Below, piece by piece: positions 1-13,300 of a stretch of DNA of 60,000 nt (position 1 is the stretch's first letter; each line of letters begins with the position of its first letter). The translations under genes and the position numbers were made by a program. Origin of the DNA: Apostichopus japonicus (taxonomy: Eukaryota > Echinodermata > Holothuroidea > Aspidochirotida > Stichopodidae); NCBI RefSeq assembly GCF_037975245.1, contig NC_092571.1, forward strand, positions 10,861,917 to 10,921,916, read 5' to 3'. Under the pieces are notes generated by a model. The model made no database searches and was not told the DNA's origin. It saw nothing but the letters and a program-made list of their open reading frames with translations.

Positions 1-344
1 ATGTGATTGACACACTACAGTAGAAACAAGAAAACAAAGTTCTTCGAATCTAGTTGAATTTTAAATTACTGACTAAATAAAAAAAATTGGGGTGAAACTA
101 CAGGTCTAGAAAACTGTCAACCATTTGCCATTCCAATTTGAATGCAATATAGAACGGTTGGTTAACTTATTGCAAATGGCAGTATAACCCCAAAAAGCTG
201 CTTCCAGTCTTGTTGATAGTCACCCCCCTGCCTCATTTCCCTTCCCACCTGTCTCTTATTGTCTTGGCACTCTGTCAATCATATCACAGAAACTGTGGAC
301 ATTTCTGAAATGTCATCTATTGTTTATTATTTTGTAAAATTTCA
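1..344. other. non-coding, nothing recognised
   Basis: AT-rich sequence without a convincing coding frame, tRNA or repeat structure. It ends at the TTAA that precedes the outer transposon end. Confidence 0.5.
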
Positions 345-707
345 TTAAAGAGGCCATGACACAAAAAATCCAACTAATCGAGAGTAACTTCCTCTGAATC
401 TATGAGAAAATCTATGTTCAAAACTATCCTCATCACCTTGAAAACCTCAAGGACTAATTATTAATTAACGTTTTAACATTCGCATCGGAAAATAGATATC
501 TGAGAATGCGATTTCAAAACAAGACAATGATGACGTCATGTTAGGAACACAAGTGCCAAGCCCAGGCATGTACCGGATGCGCGACGATCATACCGTTCCA
601 TATACATGCACATTTACACTGAGAGAACAACCACTGTATTACGCTACTGTATATCATTAGAAATTTCAACTTTCAACTTTACAAATGTTGTAAACTATCC
701 GAGAGAA

Positions 708-912
708 ATGCCGGTCCGTTGTGTTGTTGGGGGCTGCATAAATATCATAACCCATGCAATAATTAAGCCTTCATCCATGGCTGAAGGACGAAAAAAACAC
801 GGCGATTATGACCAAGTTAGCGCCGATTTCACTGGGCCTATCCAGTATACAGCTCCGTATGTAGCGAACACTTCACGAAAGCATACTACGATCCCTCCTT
901 TTTTTTTATGAA
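708..912 (+). pseudogene. THAP zinc-finger remnant of a transposase
   Basis: The reading frame opens with MPVRCVVGGC, the canonical start of a THAP domain (M-P-x-x-C-x(4)-C). It then runs through ADFTGP, corresponding to the middle of the domain. One frame over, from about 862, lies CSEHFTKAYYDPSFF, which is the C-terminal CxxHF half. The two halves of the C2CH site are in different frames, so the copy is broken; several residues expected between them are also missing. THAP domains bind DNA in P- and Kolobok-type transposases, fitting the flanking TIRs. No DDE core is seen, because the element is decayed and interrupted. Confidence 0.6.
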
Positions 913-1500
913 ATAAAACAAATAGGCTTTAACGGGTCGACATAAACAAGTCGTTCTTCTGTCAAGTATTCCACATTAAAAACTCCGAAGACCAGATTGG
1001 AGAACAGGAAACCTCCAATGTGGCAAGTGGCGAGCCTTGTACATGTATGAATATATAGCCAACAAACTGTACATATGGGTTGTAAGTCACCATAACACAA
1101 CGCACAATACGGTTTAGGGTATTCCGCGAATTCCAACAACACATGTACAAAATGGACTGGATTTTGTTTTTAAATGCTTCGTTAATCAATTCTAACCACG
1201 TTGTATGTTCCTTGCAATAGTTCCGAACGGGGTTCTTCTTCGATATGTTGTGGAGCTTCAATAACTGCTGGTTTAACAGGCTAGAACTGATACGGTTCTA
1301 ACACCTCAGGTCCACCTTCAACGTTCGGTTCAATATTGGCCGATCATCGCCTTCACCCTCTGCTTCGAATATGAGAAAGGGCACTCTAATTATATCCCAA
1401 TTTTACTGCCTGGTGAAGAACCACTATCAATTTGAACTTCGGTTGCTGCATTTGGTTCTAAATCTGACATTTCACGGGAAATTTCGATCTGATTTCGCGC
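905..1500 (-). pseudogene. decayed coding remnant, family unclear
   Basis: The minus strand shows coding-like composition in broken frames: an acidic stretch EGEGDDRPILN near 1345-1375, a VLEPYQF motif near 1285-1305, and a Glu-rich stretch EAPQHIEEEP nearby. Several stops and frame changes interrupt it. An acidic N-terminus with a PYxFEP-like motif is something I associate with cysteine-rich P2X7-like proteins of invertebrate genomes, but the following cysteine cluster is not convincing. It lies opposite the THAP remnant and is probably a second reading frame of the same transposon. Confidence 0.25.
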
Positions 1501-1536
1501 CGACTTGTTATCGACTGTTTTGTGTATTTACTTCGT

Positions 1537-1652
1537 TCCCCGCTTACCTGTCTCCCCACAACCTTAGCACCGCATTCTACCGTATCTAGTATGCCCTGGT
1601 AATCTTTTAACACTGTGCACCCTCAGTGACCGGTCAGTCCGGTCAGAAACCA
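1537..1652 (+). repeat. left inverted terminal repeat of the DIRS element
   Basis: It contains CGCTTACCTGTCTCCCCAC and ACTGTGCACCCTCAGTGACC, both found inverted at the right end. It has about 19 extra bases compared with the right copy. Confidence 0.8.
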
Positions 1653-1744
1653 GGACATGACACAGATTCCTGGGCATTCATGGGTCATATTCTCCTCGCT
1701 AATTACACTTCTCTCTCATTATAATTCATCGCCATATGTCTAGG

Positions 1745-1792
1745 TTTGAAACCTTACTTACAACAAGTGTTTAAGACACTGTTGTTTAAAAC
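1745..1792. repeat. imperfect hairpin
   Basis: ACAAGTGTTT pairs with AAACACTTGT about 20 bases later. It is a small inverted repeat inside the degenerate DIRS 5' region; role unknown. Confidence 0.45.
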
Positions 1793-1874
1793 ACTTGTGA
1801 AACCCACTCCAGAGCATGTTAAAATGCGCAAGACTGAAGCGGTTCTCAAGACTACAGTATTCTCGTTACTTTAG

Positions 1875-1969
1875 AACCTTGGCAAACTGCCAGGAAGAGA
1901 ACGTTCTCGAAACTTGGCAAAGTGCCAGGAAAACGAAAACTTCTTAGAACCTTGGCAAACTGCCAGGAA
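1875..1969. repeat. three tandem palindromic units TTGGCAaacTGCCAGG
   Basis: CTTGGCAAACTGCCAGGAA occurs three times (one copy has G for C in the centre), spaced about 38-42 bp. Each unit is nearly self-complementary (TGGCA/TGCCA), so the region could form three small hairpins. No coding frame is supported. Confidence 0.6.
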
Positions 1970-2723
1970 AATGTACAACGCTGTACATTTGTTATGAGAG
2001 GAGGGGGGCCAAGCAGTCACCTGGCTTGACACGTGTAAGCTCAACGTTTGCTGCAACGAGCTGTCGACTACGTGAGCGATCCCATGGAATAAGCCTCTCT
2101 CTATTTTTTGGGTGAATAACCAAGACAAACGCGTTAGTAAGTTGTAAAAGGGGTAGGATAAAACCCCAGCAAAGTTACAAGCGCTAACACGCTCCGAACA
2201 TACAGTATGCGCTTCATGAATATTGTTCAATGTTCCGACATTCTAAGCACAGTTGCATTTCGTAGCACCTGATAGCCTAGTCGTGACTATGCGCTAGGTG
2301 GTTTCAATAGGAAGTTGGAAACTTCTACTACACTACAAAATTGACACGTCTCGACATGGAGAGATTTGAGAAGGAACGGGTACGCTATCATAACATTTAA
2401 TACGTGTTTATTACGTTAAATGTGGTGTTGTAAAAACGTCGACATAACGTTTCTTTGAGATATTAATGTTATATTAATGTTATATTAATTGTCTTAACGA
2501 AAATTGTTTTGAAATATTAGCCTGAAAACGTTTTCGGTGACATACTTCTTACACCACAAATGATGTTATCATAACAAAAGACTACACGTTTAATAACACT
2601 TTTGTGTTTGCTGAGTAACTCCCCGGGCTCTGTTAAAGCAGCCAGGGATTTATGAGGTGGAATTTCTACAAACCCACCCTCTCACCATCTTCACGGCCCC
2701 TGTGGGAGTTTGTTTCTGATGAG

Positions 2724-2990
2724 TGGGGCTATAGCTCAGTTAGCTCAGTGGTTAAAGCCTTTCGATCATAAGGTCCCCGGTTCAAGTCACCTCAAGATTC
2801 ATTTATGTTGTCCAGTTACAGAGTTGTTGACAATTCATAATGATGGACGTTAAATTTGAATGTACAGTAAGAAACTGACTTCGGTCAGCTTGCAGCTTTG
2901 ATAAGCCAATGAGGCTTCTTCACAAGTTCCTACTTGCAGGATGATCTAAAATACATTCATAAATACATACATATAGTTGTAGGAGTCACA
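2724..2990 (+). repeat. tRNA-derived SINE
   Basis: It starts with a tRNA-like head: an A-box-like TAGCTCAGTTAGCTCAGTGG and a B-box-like GGTTCAAGTCA. An unrelated body and an AAATACAT-rich tail follow. A second copy of the body is at 33508-33652. The head does not fold into a full tRNA, so it is not a tRNA gene. The SINE sits in the degenerate DIRS element. Confidence 0.6.
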
Positions 2991-3143
2991 TAAACAGTAG
3001 CAGTGTAGCTTTGTTTAAGATTCTGATGAAGCAAACTATCCATTCAGTACTCATTTTTTGTAGCAGTGTAGCATTGTTTAAGATTCAGTACTCACTCAGC
3101 AGAGTGAGATTCTGTACATTCAGTACTCATTTTTTGAGAGTAC

Positions 3144-3376
3144 TGTGGTCAAGTAGTGAAGGCAGTGGACTGGTGATCTACGGCGTGCAGGTTTGAGTCC
3201 TGGCCAGATCATTCCGTTGTTTCCTTGGGCAAGGCACTTTTTCTCCATTGCCTCTTTCCATCCAGGAGAGATTTGTCACTATGTTTGACAGGTTATCGTT
3301 GATCAGGGTAATATTGTTAGGCGCCTCTGGCATCTTTATCATTGGATAGGTCTGCGCCTTATCAATCCTCAATATT
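3144..3376 (+). repeat. second tRNA-derived SINE, different family
   Basis: The tRNA-like head has an A box around AGTGAAGGCAGTGGACTGG and a B box GGTTTGAGTCCTGG. It is followed by CCTTGGGCAAGGCACTTT, a motif I recognise from many metazoan tRNA-derived SINEs, and a short ATT-rich tail. Confidence 0.6.
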
Positions 3377-3689
3377 ATTATTAATATTATTTATCATGGA
3401 AAGAACCTCCATTAAACCTCCCTGCAGGATACAGCTTAGGTTTACATCATCAGGACGTTCCGTTTCTTCAGAGTTTTCTGATTGCAACTGGTTGATAACT
3501 GAAGGAGTCATCAGCGGTACTGTGGTACTGAAACAGTACTGCGAGTGCTGCTGTTCTGCAAGCGCTAACAAGGTCACCATACAGGCCACTGTCCTTGACT
3601 TCTTTAGCAGCAGATACAGAGAAACCGCTTTCCTGCACCACAGTGGCGTCAGCAGGGCAGGTGATCTGCCCTAACACTCTATCTGCAAA

Positions 3690-4440
3690 AGATAACCATA
3701 TCAGGTCTCATGTACTTTCGCCTCGCTCTCAGGATTGGGGGCGGCTCTCTGAGTCCTCCTGCGCCCAGGTACGGGGCATTTTGACCACCATCCTCTCAGA
3801 CAACACGACGGTGGTGACATACTGTAGCTACGTCAACAGACAGGGTGGCACCAGGTCAGAGAGATTGTGCCATCTGGCATGGGAGACCCTCACCACAGCT
3901 GCAGAATCTGGCATGGCCTACGAGTCTCTCAGATAGCTAGAAAGGAGAATGTGATGGCCGATGCTCTGCCCAGGGGACAGCTCCACCCCGACGAGTGGGC
4001 CCTTTCGCTACGAACATGCGGTAGGTTTTTCCACATGTTCGGCAGACCTCTGATAGACCTGATTGCGACACAGGGCAACATTGGGCTGCCCATCTTTGTT
4101 TCAGGCGGTCCCACCCGCAGGCCTTCCACATTACGCCAGGTCCCTGTCGCGAGACGGACCCGAAGCTTACATCTTCCCCCTCTTGGCATGATCAGCCAGG
4201 TACTGAGGGAGATCCGCCATTCTTGGGGCAGATTCATCATAGTGGCCCCGCTGACCCTGGTTCGGAAACATTTCTCCAGCTCCTCGCGGACAAGCCGGCG
4301 ATCCTGCCGGACACACCACAGTCGGTTGTCCCAGAGACAGGGGGCGCTGGCTCACCCAGACAGCAAGGGCCTGCATTTAGTTGCCTGGAAATTGTCTGGT
4401 ATTCCCTTAGACAGAAAGGAATTTGGCCGCCAGAGGGAGA
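3690..4440 (+). pseudogene. DIRS RNase H domain and C-terminal region (RT part lost)
   Basis: From about 3730 the frames read WGRLSESS, then ILSDNTTVVTYCSYVNRQGG, corresponding to the RNase H strands with the D-N-T-T active-site region. After a frame change comes ARKENVMADALPRGQLHPDEW, the usual RNase H end of DIRS polyproteins (normally ADALSR). The next residues, including PLIDLIATQGN and HLVAWKLSG, match the linker before the recombinase. A frameshift near 3910 and the loss of the RT make this a pseudogene. Confidence 0.75.
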
Positions 4441-6475
4441 ACAACCGTGGCGACTTACGTTTTCCGCCTACGGAGATTCGGAGTATGCCGAACGAGACAG
4501 ACTCTGCCTACCATGGCCTTTCTAACCTCGATCGCCGACTCCTTACCCACACTGTTCCAAGAAGGGAGGCAGGGTATCGACGATCAAGAACTATCATTCG
4601 GCTATTGCCGCCTTCCATCAGGGCTTCCTCTACGGCTCCACGCCAGGCAACAACGGCACGCCTTGACTATTAGACGCCTTCAGTCCTACGGTTTGTGGGG
4701 TGCTGATAGTTCTTGACCCCTCCTTCTTCACCAAGAACCAGGTTTGGGCTCTCCTACCGGGAGACATCATCATCCCAGAGATCAAGACCTTCTCTTTGAT
4801 CCCCGAGGACAGACTATGGTTTCCCGTTAGGGCACTGAAGTGGTACCTCAACAGAACACAAGATCTCTTGGGGTGAATTCCATGGAAATGGTGCATTTCT
4901 GACCAAAAATCAACTGTGGGTTATAGTCAAATGAGGTTTGCAACTGGTATACATGGCACTTACTCCATCCAAAACAGGTTTTACTTCCGTGATATCTCTT
5001 TCCACTCTCAAAGCAGTGATCCTGGGACTTTTGTGGCCACCCAGGAGCAAAAATAGCCTGATTTCTAAGGTATATTCAATATTAGGAAGCTGGCAAGAAA
5101 TGGCAAACAAGTCTTTTTACATGATTGTGACTTCAAAGTACTCACTCAATCTGCAAGGCGAGAACTTTTCATACCAATAAAAGTTTTTGTGTGAGTCAAC
5201 AAAATAACAGGGTCAGATTGTCCCATCAGTCACAGTTTTGGAGGATTTGTTTTGTTATAAGCCAGACAAAGTGATTCTAGGTTGATGTTTGGTTATTTTT
5301 TATCTAACAGTCATTGGAACATAACTAGATAAGGACAGAGTTTCCACTGTAGTGTGTAGGTGTCTTTGCTGGGTGACTTCAAAGTTTGTCCCATCAGTCA
5401 CAGAGTTAACCTCTCTGTACACTGTATATATGGAGCAATATTTGGCACAACAAGTTTTCTGAAGAAGACTCAGCGTATTTGTACCCAAGCTTCCTTATGA
5501 GCCTAAATGAGATGGAAAACGTGTTTTGGCTCTTCCAGAGGCAAGTTTTGCCCACATGTGCCAAGATAAATCCATGCAATGCCCATCCAAGACAACCCAC
5601 ACTATACATTTCCTCATGTGCCAGTCTGGGTGGACCCCACATGGAATGACCTGATATGAATTGGTTCATGCCTAAAATGCCTAGGTTGAATGATTGTGGG
5701 CATGTTATGAGGGATTTAGGGCATCAGGTGGAGTTGCTAAATTTCTTGGGGGGATAGCGTCCCATCAGTCACAATGCTTCTGTCCCATCAGTCACACAGG
5801 TAACACTACAGAAGGTAATAACCAGTGGGATTTTTTTCACAAAGAGGGTCATTTTGGATGGCTACATCAAGTGGCTATTTAAAAATATATGAACCCAGAT
5901 GATATACTCGCAACTGAGATAGTGGTATCCAATTGACTGAGACCCCCTGAAAACGGTGGTCCACAGATGTCCCATCAGTCACAGGGCCATTCTGGAGGCT
6001 GCCCAGTGAAAAGGAACAAACCCATTTGAACCATGTCACCACAAATGAATTGGTGAGGATAGATCTAGTGACTGATACAAGCCACAGCTTCCTCCTATCA
6101 TTCCTGTCTTCATACAATCTCTTTCAATGTTAGGATTTGTTATCAAATGTCCCATCAGTCACGCTGGAATTCACCTTGGGTACTTCGACATCCCTGTTCT
6201 TCCTCCTTCGAGTGCCTCACTCAGCAGCCTGGGAGGATACCTTGTCCCGCTGATTGGTGGAAACCATCCGCCCTCTGGCTACAGGTCCAGGCAGATCTAG
6301 GGCTCACAACATCAGGGGTTTCACAGCTTCTACAGCCCTGTTCGCAGGCTTTCCAATAGTGGACATCTGCAAGGCGACGGCTTGGAAGACTCCAATCGCT
6401 TCGTCACCTGCTACTTATCGGACATACCAAAAGCCGATTTGGCTTTGGTCGCTCGGTGATACGAGCTCCGGGGGT
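4440..6475 (+). pseudogene. DIRS tyrosine recombinase, split by an inserted element
   Basis: The N-terminal part (about 4440-4872) includes TIKNYHSAIAAFHQG, with a frameshift and stop around 4665, then LWFPVRALKWYL. The C-terminal part (6175-6475) holds the catalytic H-x-x-R as HNIRG and, one frame over, the tyrosine in VTCYLSD. Between them lies a 1302-bp insertion flanked by CTTGGG. Leaving out the insertion and one CTTGGG makes the reading frame continuous across the junction. A TGA lies where a Trp codon is expected, and there is a further frameshift near 6395. YRs of this family join the circular DNA to the target. Non-functional. Confidence 0.8.
4867..6180. mobile_element. 1302-bp element with 10-bp TIRs, 6-bp TSD and six 16-bp internal repeats
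   Basis: GTGAATTCCA (4873-4882) and its inverse TGGAATTCAC (6165-6174) bound the insert. CTTGGG lies directly outside on each side (4867-4872, 6175-6180). Inside, TGTCCCATCAGTCACA or its core occurs six times in one orientation, at 5219, 5387, 5758, 5781, 5968 and 6148; the last ends two bases from the right TIR. No coding sequence is credible, so it is non-autonomous. A 6-bp TSD is uncommon; Dada-type elements give 6-7 bp, but I cannot assign a superfamily. Confidence 0.85.
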
Positions 6476-6516
6476 CCCACCCCTCGGGCCTCCCACCATC
6501 GGCCAGTGCCACTCGG

Positions 6517-6605
6517 TGCTAAGGTTGTGGGGAGACAGGTAAGCGGGGAATGAAGTAAATATTATAAAACTTACTGGTTTATATATTTACAAGTGACCCG
6601 CTTAC
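6517..6605 (+). repeat. DIRS internal complementary region
   Basis: Bases 6517-6560 are the inverse complement of the left terminus (about 1525-1568), and 6560-6605 that of the right terminus (about 7143-7190). The two meet at one point, which defines both element ends. In DIRS elements this block is thought to act as a splint when the ends join into a circle. Confidence 0.75.
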
Positions 6606-7057
6606 AGTACCTGTCTCCATTTCCCGCCACCCTCCCCCGAGGGTGGTGGGACGCAGCCTGACGGGGGAGCGGTCGTTCGACCTGACTCATGACTCCTCGC
6701 GTTCTCGTCGATAGACATCGCCACCCACTGGGTCGCCTGCGGCTACCTGTCTATCGGTGAGTGTTGTTTCCTTATTTTTGGTATACCAAATTACTCTTTA
6801 CCATCTAAGGTAGTATGGGCATCGTCCCCTTGTTCAATTAGGCCTCTGTTAGTGTAGGGGGAGGCACGCCTACAGGGTGACGGGGTGACTGTTCGGGGTG
6901 GGTTCCACCCTCCGCCTGGAGGCGTCAGCAGTCTTTGTTAGCGTAAGATTTTTCCTTCTCGGCGAGCTCGGCGGGTGGCGGGTACAACCCGCCCACCCCC
7001 CAGGTCGCATCAGGGGCCACTTTGGGAAGGAAGTGGTCTCATAAGAAGGAGGTCACT

Positions 7058-7150
7058 GACTGGACTGACCGGTCACTGAGGGTGCACAGTGTTAAAAGAT
7101 TACCAGGGCATACTAAGGAAGGTTGTGGGGAGACAGGTAAGCAGGTCACT
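7058..7150 (-). repeat. right inverted terminal repeat of the DIRS element
   Basis: It is the inverse complement of 1537-1652 with few mismatches; the DIRS right end continues to about 7190. Confidence 0.75.
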
Positions 7151-7454
7151 CGTAAATATATAAACCAGTAAGTTTTATAATATTTATTTACACTTGTCGT
7201 ACTGTAAGTATGATATGTGTTCGCAGGAATCAGCCAGTGCCGAATCGTGTTCATAACATGACGTCATGAGATTAGGAAAATTTTCAGCCGAACAAACTTT
7301 TCAAGCCCGAAGAGGTTAAATTAAATCTCAATTTTCGAAGAGAAAAATCAAATTTTTAACTGGCAGAATGGTTGATATATGTTCTAGAGAGCATGGTTAG
7401 ATGGATCCCAAAAAGACAGGACGTTGAAATTTTCGTGTCATGGCCACTTCAATA

Positions 7455-8786
7455 TGCGTATGGTTACTGATGTGGTGCATCTATTTTTACCTAGAGTAAT
7501 CTGTAAGTTAATTAGTAATAAATGTGAACATTTTGGTAAAATACTAAAAAAATAATCATTTTTGAAATGACACAAAGCTTTGAACTGTACAATGCAGTAC
7601 ACATGTCTGGATTGCAATCACGATAGGATAAAGCATAACATCATACACTGTATACTGTACATATTACAGTACACTTTTGCCCTCTTGATACAATAGGGTC
7701 CTGTTGGCCTTTGCACAAAGTGTCTTGCTTCTCTCCCATCATCTTAATTCCTGGTTACAAGATTTCCATTTAGTGCAGCATATAGGCCTCTACAGATCTA
7801 TAGAGATTCCCATGAGCAGTGTTTTGCCCCTCTGTACTAGTACCTGCTGAATGATACACTCCCAGAATAAGAATTGTCATATCTATCAATATCTCCCAAG
7901 TGTCATTTTGAGGGCTATAAAATGTTGGTAGCTTGATGAGTGCTATATCAGTCTGGTTCAACAGATTATCTGACGCTCAGGAGCATTAAAGTGAAGTAAA
8001 GGAACAGCTGAAATCATATGGGACTGTGAAAGTCCAATCTTCAACACTCAATCATCACTTCCAAGGTTTAAAGTGAATGGTATTTTGTGAACTGTGCATC
8101 AATTGGTTACAATAATTGAGCTGTCTCAAGTTACAAACATGAATCTCATTGATGTGATATTTTATTTAAGTTCTATGTCAACAATCTTAACGAATAGGTT
8201 AAGGTTTTTATGACTTAAATGGATAATGTTTTTTTTGTTGTTAAAGATGGCGGTTCATTGTCTTCACAAGAAGAATTGGATTGATTTTTTTCCATTTATA
8301 TATTAAATGGAAATTGGAACAATGCACATGCCAAAACAAAAGACAACAGAAACCTAACCATCTCATTACTTTATTCAATCAATTAGCATGACAACTACAG
8401 GTATGGATGTCTTCTTTGCAACTGCATGCAAATACTGATAATTATTTTTTAATAAGTGCAAAATCTACAATGTAAGTTACTTTCATACAGTACATACCTT
8501 TTACATATAGTTTAATACATATGTTTTGTACCATCATTTTCATTCTTCGTCACACACTAGAGTACTGAGTATGCAAGTAGTGATATTGTTTAAGGGACTC
8601 CTGTAATGGCGAAGGGTAATAAGAAGACAGAGGATAAGATGAATGTGTGTTGGGAAATCTGCTGTTACTCACAATGCTCCCTTTTCCTTTTTTCAAGTTC
8701 ATTTACATAATTTAAACAAGTAGTATGAAGTGCTCTTATCTCATACTTCTAAAATTATTTGCAAACTGTTCTTATTGCCACCCACA
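7455..8786. other. non-coding, nothing recognised
   Basis: AT-rich sequence with no credible coding frame, TIR pair or RNA gene. Confidence 0.4.
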
Positions 8787-8955
8787 GGATTCAAATAGGT
8801 AGAGAAGTTTTGCCTCAACTGGAGAAAGCTATCGAGGATCCTGATTCTAGGGAGGTTAACTTGGATTACTTCTATGACCTTCTCTTTACGATGGAAAACT
8901 GTAAATTGGCTCACTCAGCATGCCAAGATGAAAGTGACCATCAACGGAGAGTAGA
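8787..8955 (+). CDS. possible exon of an unidentified plus-strand gene
   Basis: An open frame follows a fair 3' splice site (CCACAG at 8787) and reads IGREVLPQLEKAIEDPDSRE, then VNLDYFYDLLFTMENCKLAH, ending near ACACAG|GTGTTC. It is charged, helix-like and free of stops for about 57 codons, unlike the surrounding sequence. I do not recognise the family. No clear partner exon was found; a weak candidate starts after TTTTGCAG near 10437, and an AATAAA lies near 11030. It could be a chance frame. Confidence 0.3.
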
Positions 8956-9325
8956 CATGACACAGGTGTTCCTACCTGTATAAGATATCTTTAGGCCTAG
9001 AACTAGATGTTGTACTTAGAGATCTCATTTACAAACAGGATACAAAAGTGTTTAAGCAACACAAAGCCATCTATGATACCATAGTCTATAATAAATTTGC
9101 TGAAAATGCACTGAAAGAAAATGTGGTAACCGGAGATGTACAACACCAAATTAAAACAAAACGTTAAATATTTTTTATCCATCATATATCGTAACAGTCT
9201 TTGGTGTAATTGATTTCATAAAAATGCATATTTGGTCAACCTATGTACCTTGGTGCTTCATTATATAATGAGTCATGAATGATTTGCTGGACATTAACAT
9301 TGTCTGGGATAAAGATACCTTTCTC

Positions 9326-9592
9326 AGTTGATTCGGTCAAACAATCACTGAATCACTTTTAAAACCTGTTTTAATTTGATCGATTGTGATCTTAGTTTGA
9401 TATGGTCAAAATATCGTTGAATCACCTACTACTTGTTTAAATTTGATCAATTGTGATTTCACTTTTGAATATTACTCAGTTGATATGCTCAAACAATCAC
9501 TGAATCACTTAAAAGCTGTTTTAATTTGATCGATTGTGATCTTATATTGAATACTCCTCAGTTAATTAGGTCAAATTATCATTGAATCACTA
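9326..9592. repeat. degenerate tandem repeat, about 60-83 bp units
   Basis: The unit GGTCAAACAATCACTGAATCAC...TTTGATCGATTGTGATC recurs four times with starts near 9342, 9403, 9486 and 9569. Spacing varies and identity is moderate. Confidence 0.6.
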
Positions 9593-9599
9593 CTGTACT

Positions 9600-12095
<2,496 letters not shown>

Positions 12096-12149
12096 GGTTA
12101 CTAAGATATGGTTACTGGTTGCTACAGCCCTATTTTCCTTTTTTATCGG

Positions 12150-12330
12150 CAAACCAGTTGGCGCGAAGCGTAAAAGAAAAAGAAAATGCCTCCCAGATCA
12201 CTAGAAATGGCACTTCCCAGGCCTTGTAAGTTGCATCTATTTTCTATTTTGAAATTACTAGAGATATCATAAAAAATACAAACAGTATTCTCAAGGGGTC
12301 GCCCCCTTCGCCCCCTTCGCCCCCTCCCCC
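12150..12330 (+). repeat. fragment of a GCGC-core interspersed repeat
   Basis: TTGGCGCGAAGCGTA, then CTCCCAGATCAC and CACTTCCCAGGCCTTGTAAG, match 56531-56640 closely. The left part is missing next to the TA array. Confidence 0.65.
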
Positions 12331-13300
12331 ATTACAAATGAAAGACAATAAATCAGTGTGACCTGCAGTACTCTTCTTTGAAAGACCATGGTTTCTGTGA
12401 TAGGAAGACAATAGGTGATTAAATGGTTTATAAATGCAATACCTGCTGAGGAGTGAGGTGGTAGGATAGCATGAATTTAAATTAAGGCTGATGTAAAGTC
12501 CTCTTGCTAAAATAAGAAACTAGGTATGGTCTCTGGCTAACTGTGTAATCGTACTGTACATCTATGGACACTCACTTCAATAAAGTAAATTTGCTAGACA
12601 TGCAAACAAACTGATAACTTAGGTTGAAATGTTGTGTCACATTGCTTTAAAATTCTCGAATGCTGTGGTTTGTAGGGTACATTTGGGACACATGGAATGA
12701 TAGTGGTTTCAGGAGTCAGGAGATATCGATAGTGGAACTTAGTTGCTACTTTACGCTACATTGTCATAATATAGTTGTTGGAGTGACCATGTGGGCTTAT
12801 TGGAATTGAATTTTAACGCCATTTTTCTTCTCACTCAGGACAAAGATATTGAAAAAGTGCATTCCAGCTATGAACTTGTGTTAGTGATGCTGTTGGTGTT
12901 TTTAGCACCAGAGTTGCTTTCATGTGAGGTTAGCTGTAGAAATTGGAGCTGACCCAGTTTACCATCTAAGAACTTCCTAGTGTACTACATAAGCTACAGT
13001 GTGATTACTAAATGCACAAGTGGTAGAGGTAGATGGCTAAATTTTGACTGAGCTATCCTTCTGCACAGCCCCTCTGTAGTTTTTTAAGTCTGTAATAGAG
13101 TTCACTAAGAAGACGTAGAATATATATATATATATTTTCACCCACATAATCTCAAGAGTTCTATTGTTTACAGCCAATGCCTTAGACTTAAACGCATTTG
13201 CTCCAACCCATGTGATTTTAAACACCAGGTATCCATATTAACTGGTTATTTCTTGAACGTCGGATACCCCCTTCACTTAATTAGATAGGGTATTTCCAGG
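12331..13300. other. mostly non-coding
   Basis: A 38-codon open stretch follows CTCACTCAG at about 12838 (starts DKDIEKVHSSYELV) and could be a terminal exon, but I recognise no family. A short TA run lies near 13120. Confidence 0.3.

Larger units (their letters stand above)
1525..7190 (+). mobile_element. DIRS-type tyrosine-recombinase retrotransposon, decayed
   Basis: Both ends carry inverted terminal repeats: 1537-1652 is the inverse of 7058-7150, with one small indel. A third block at 6517-6605 is complementary to the left terminus followed by the right terminus, which is the internal complementary region DIRS elements use to join their ends. Between them lie remnants of an RNase H and a tyrosine recombinase in the order known for DIRS. 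The 5' half has lost gag and most of the RT and holds two SINEs. A 1302-bp element interrupts the recombinase. Boundaries are good to about 5 bp. Confidence 0.8.
345..7453. mobile_element. THAP-encoding DNA transposon (Kolobok- or P-like), split by a DIRS element
   Basis: The left end (349 on) reads AGAGGCCATGACAC and the right end (to 7449) is its inverted complement, GTGTCATGGCCACTT. Similarity continues inward for about 30 bp with mismatches. TTAA precedes the left end; the right flank is TCAA, so a TTAA duplication is possible but one base off. TTAA duplications plus a THAP-domain protein are typical of Kolobok; P elements would give 8 bp. Inside the left end is a THAP remnant, and near both ends is a matching TGACGTCATG palindrome. 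Nearly all of the span is the later DIRS insertion. Family assignment is inference. Confidence 0.5.

Noticed and set aside
2724-2795. tRNA gene
   Set aside because: A- and B-box-like sequences are present but no full cloverleaf; a dispersed body and tail follow, so it is a SINE.
5219-6163. CRISPR array (six TGTCCCATCAGTCACA copies)
   Set aside because: Eukaryotic context, irregular spacing, short repeat, no cas genes; it is internal to a transposon.
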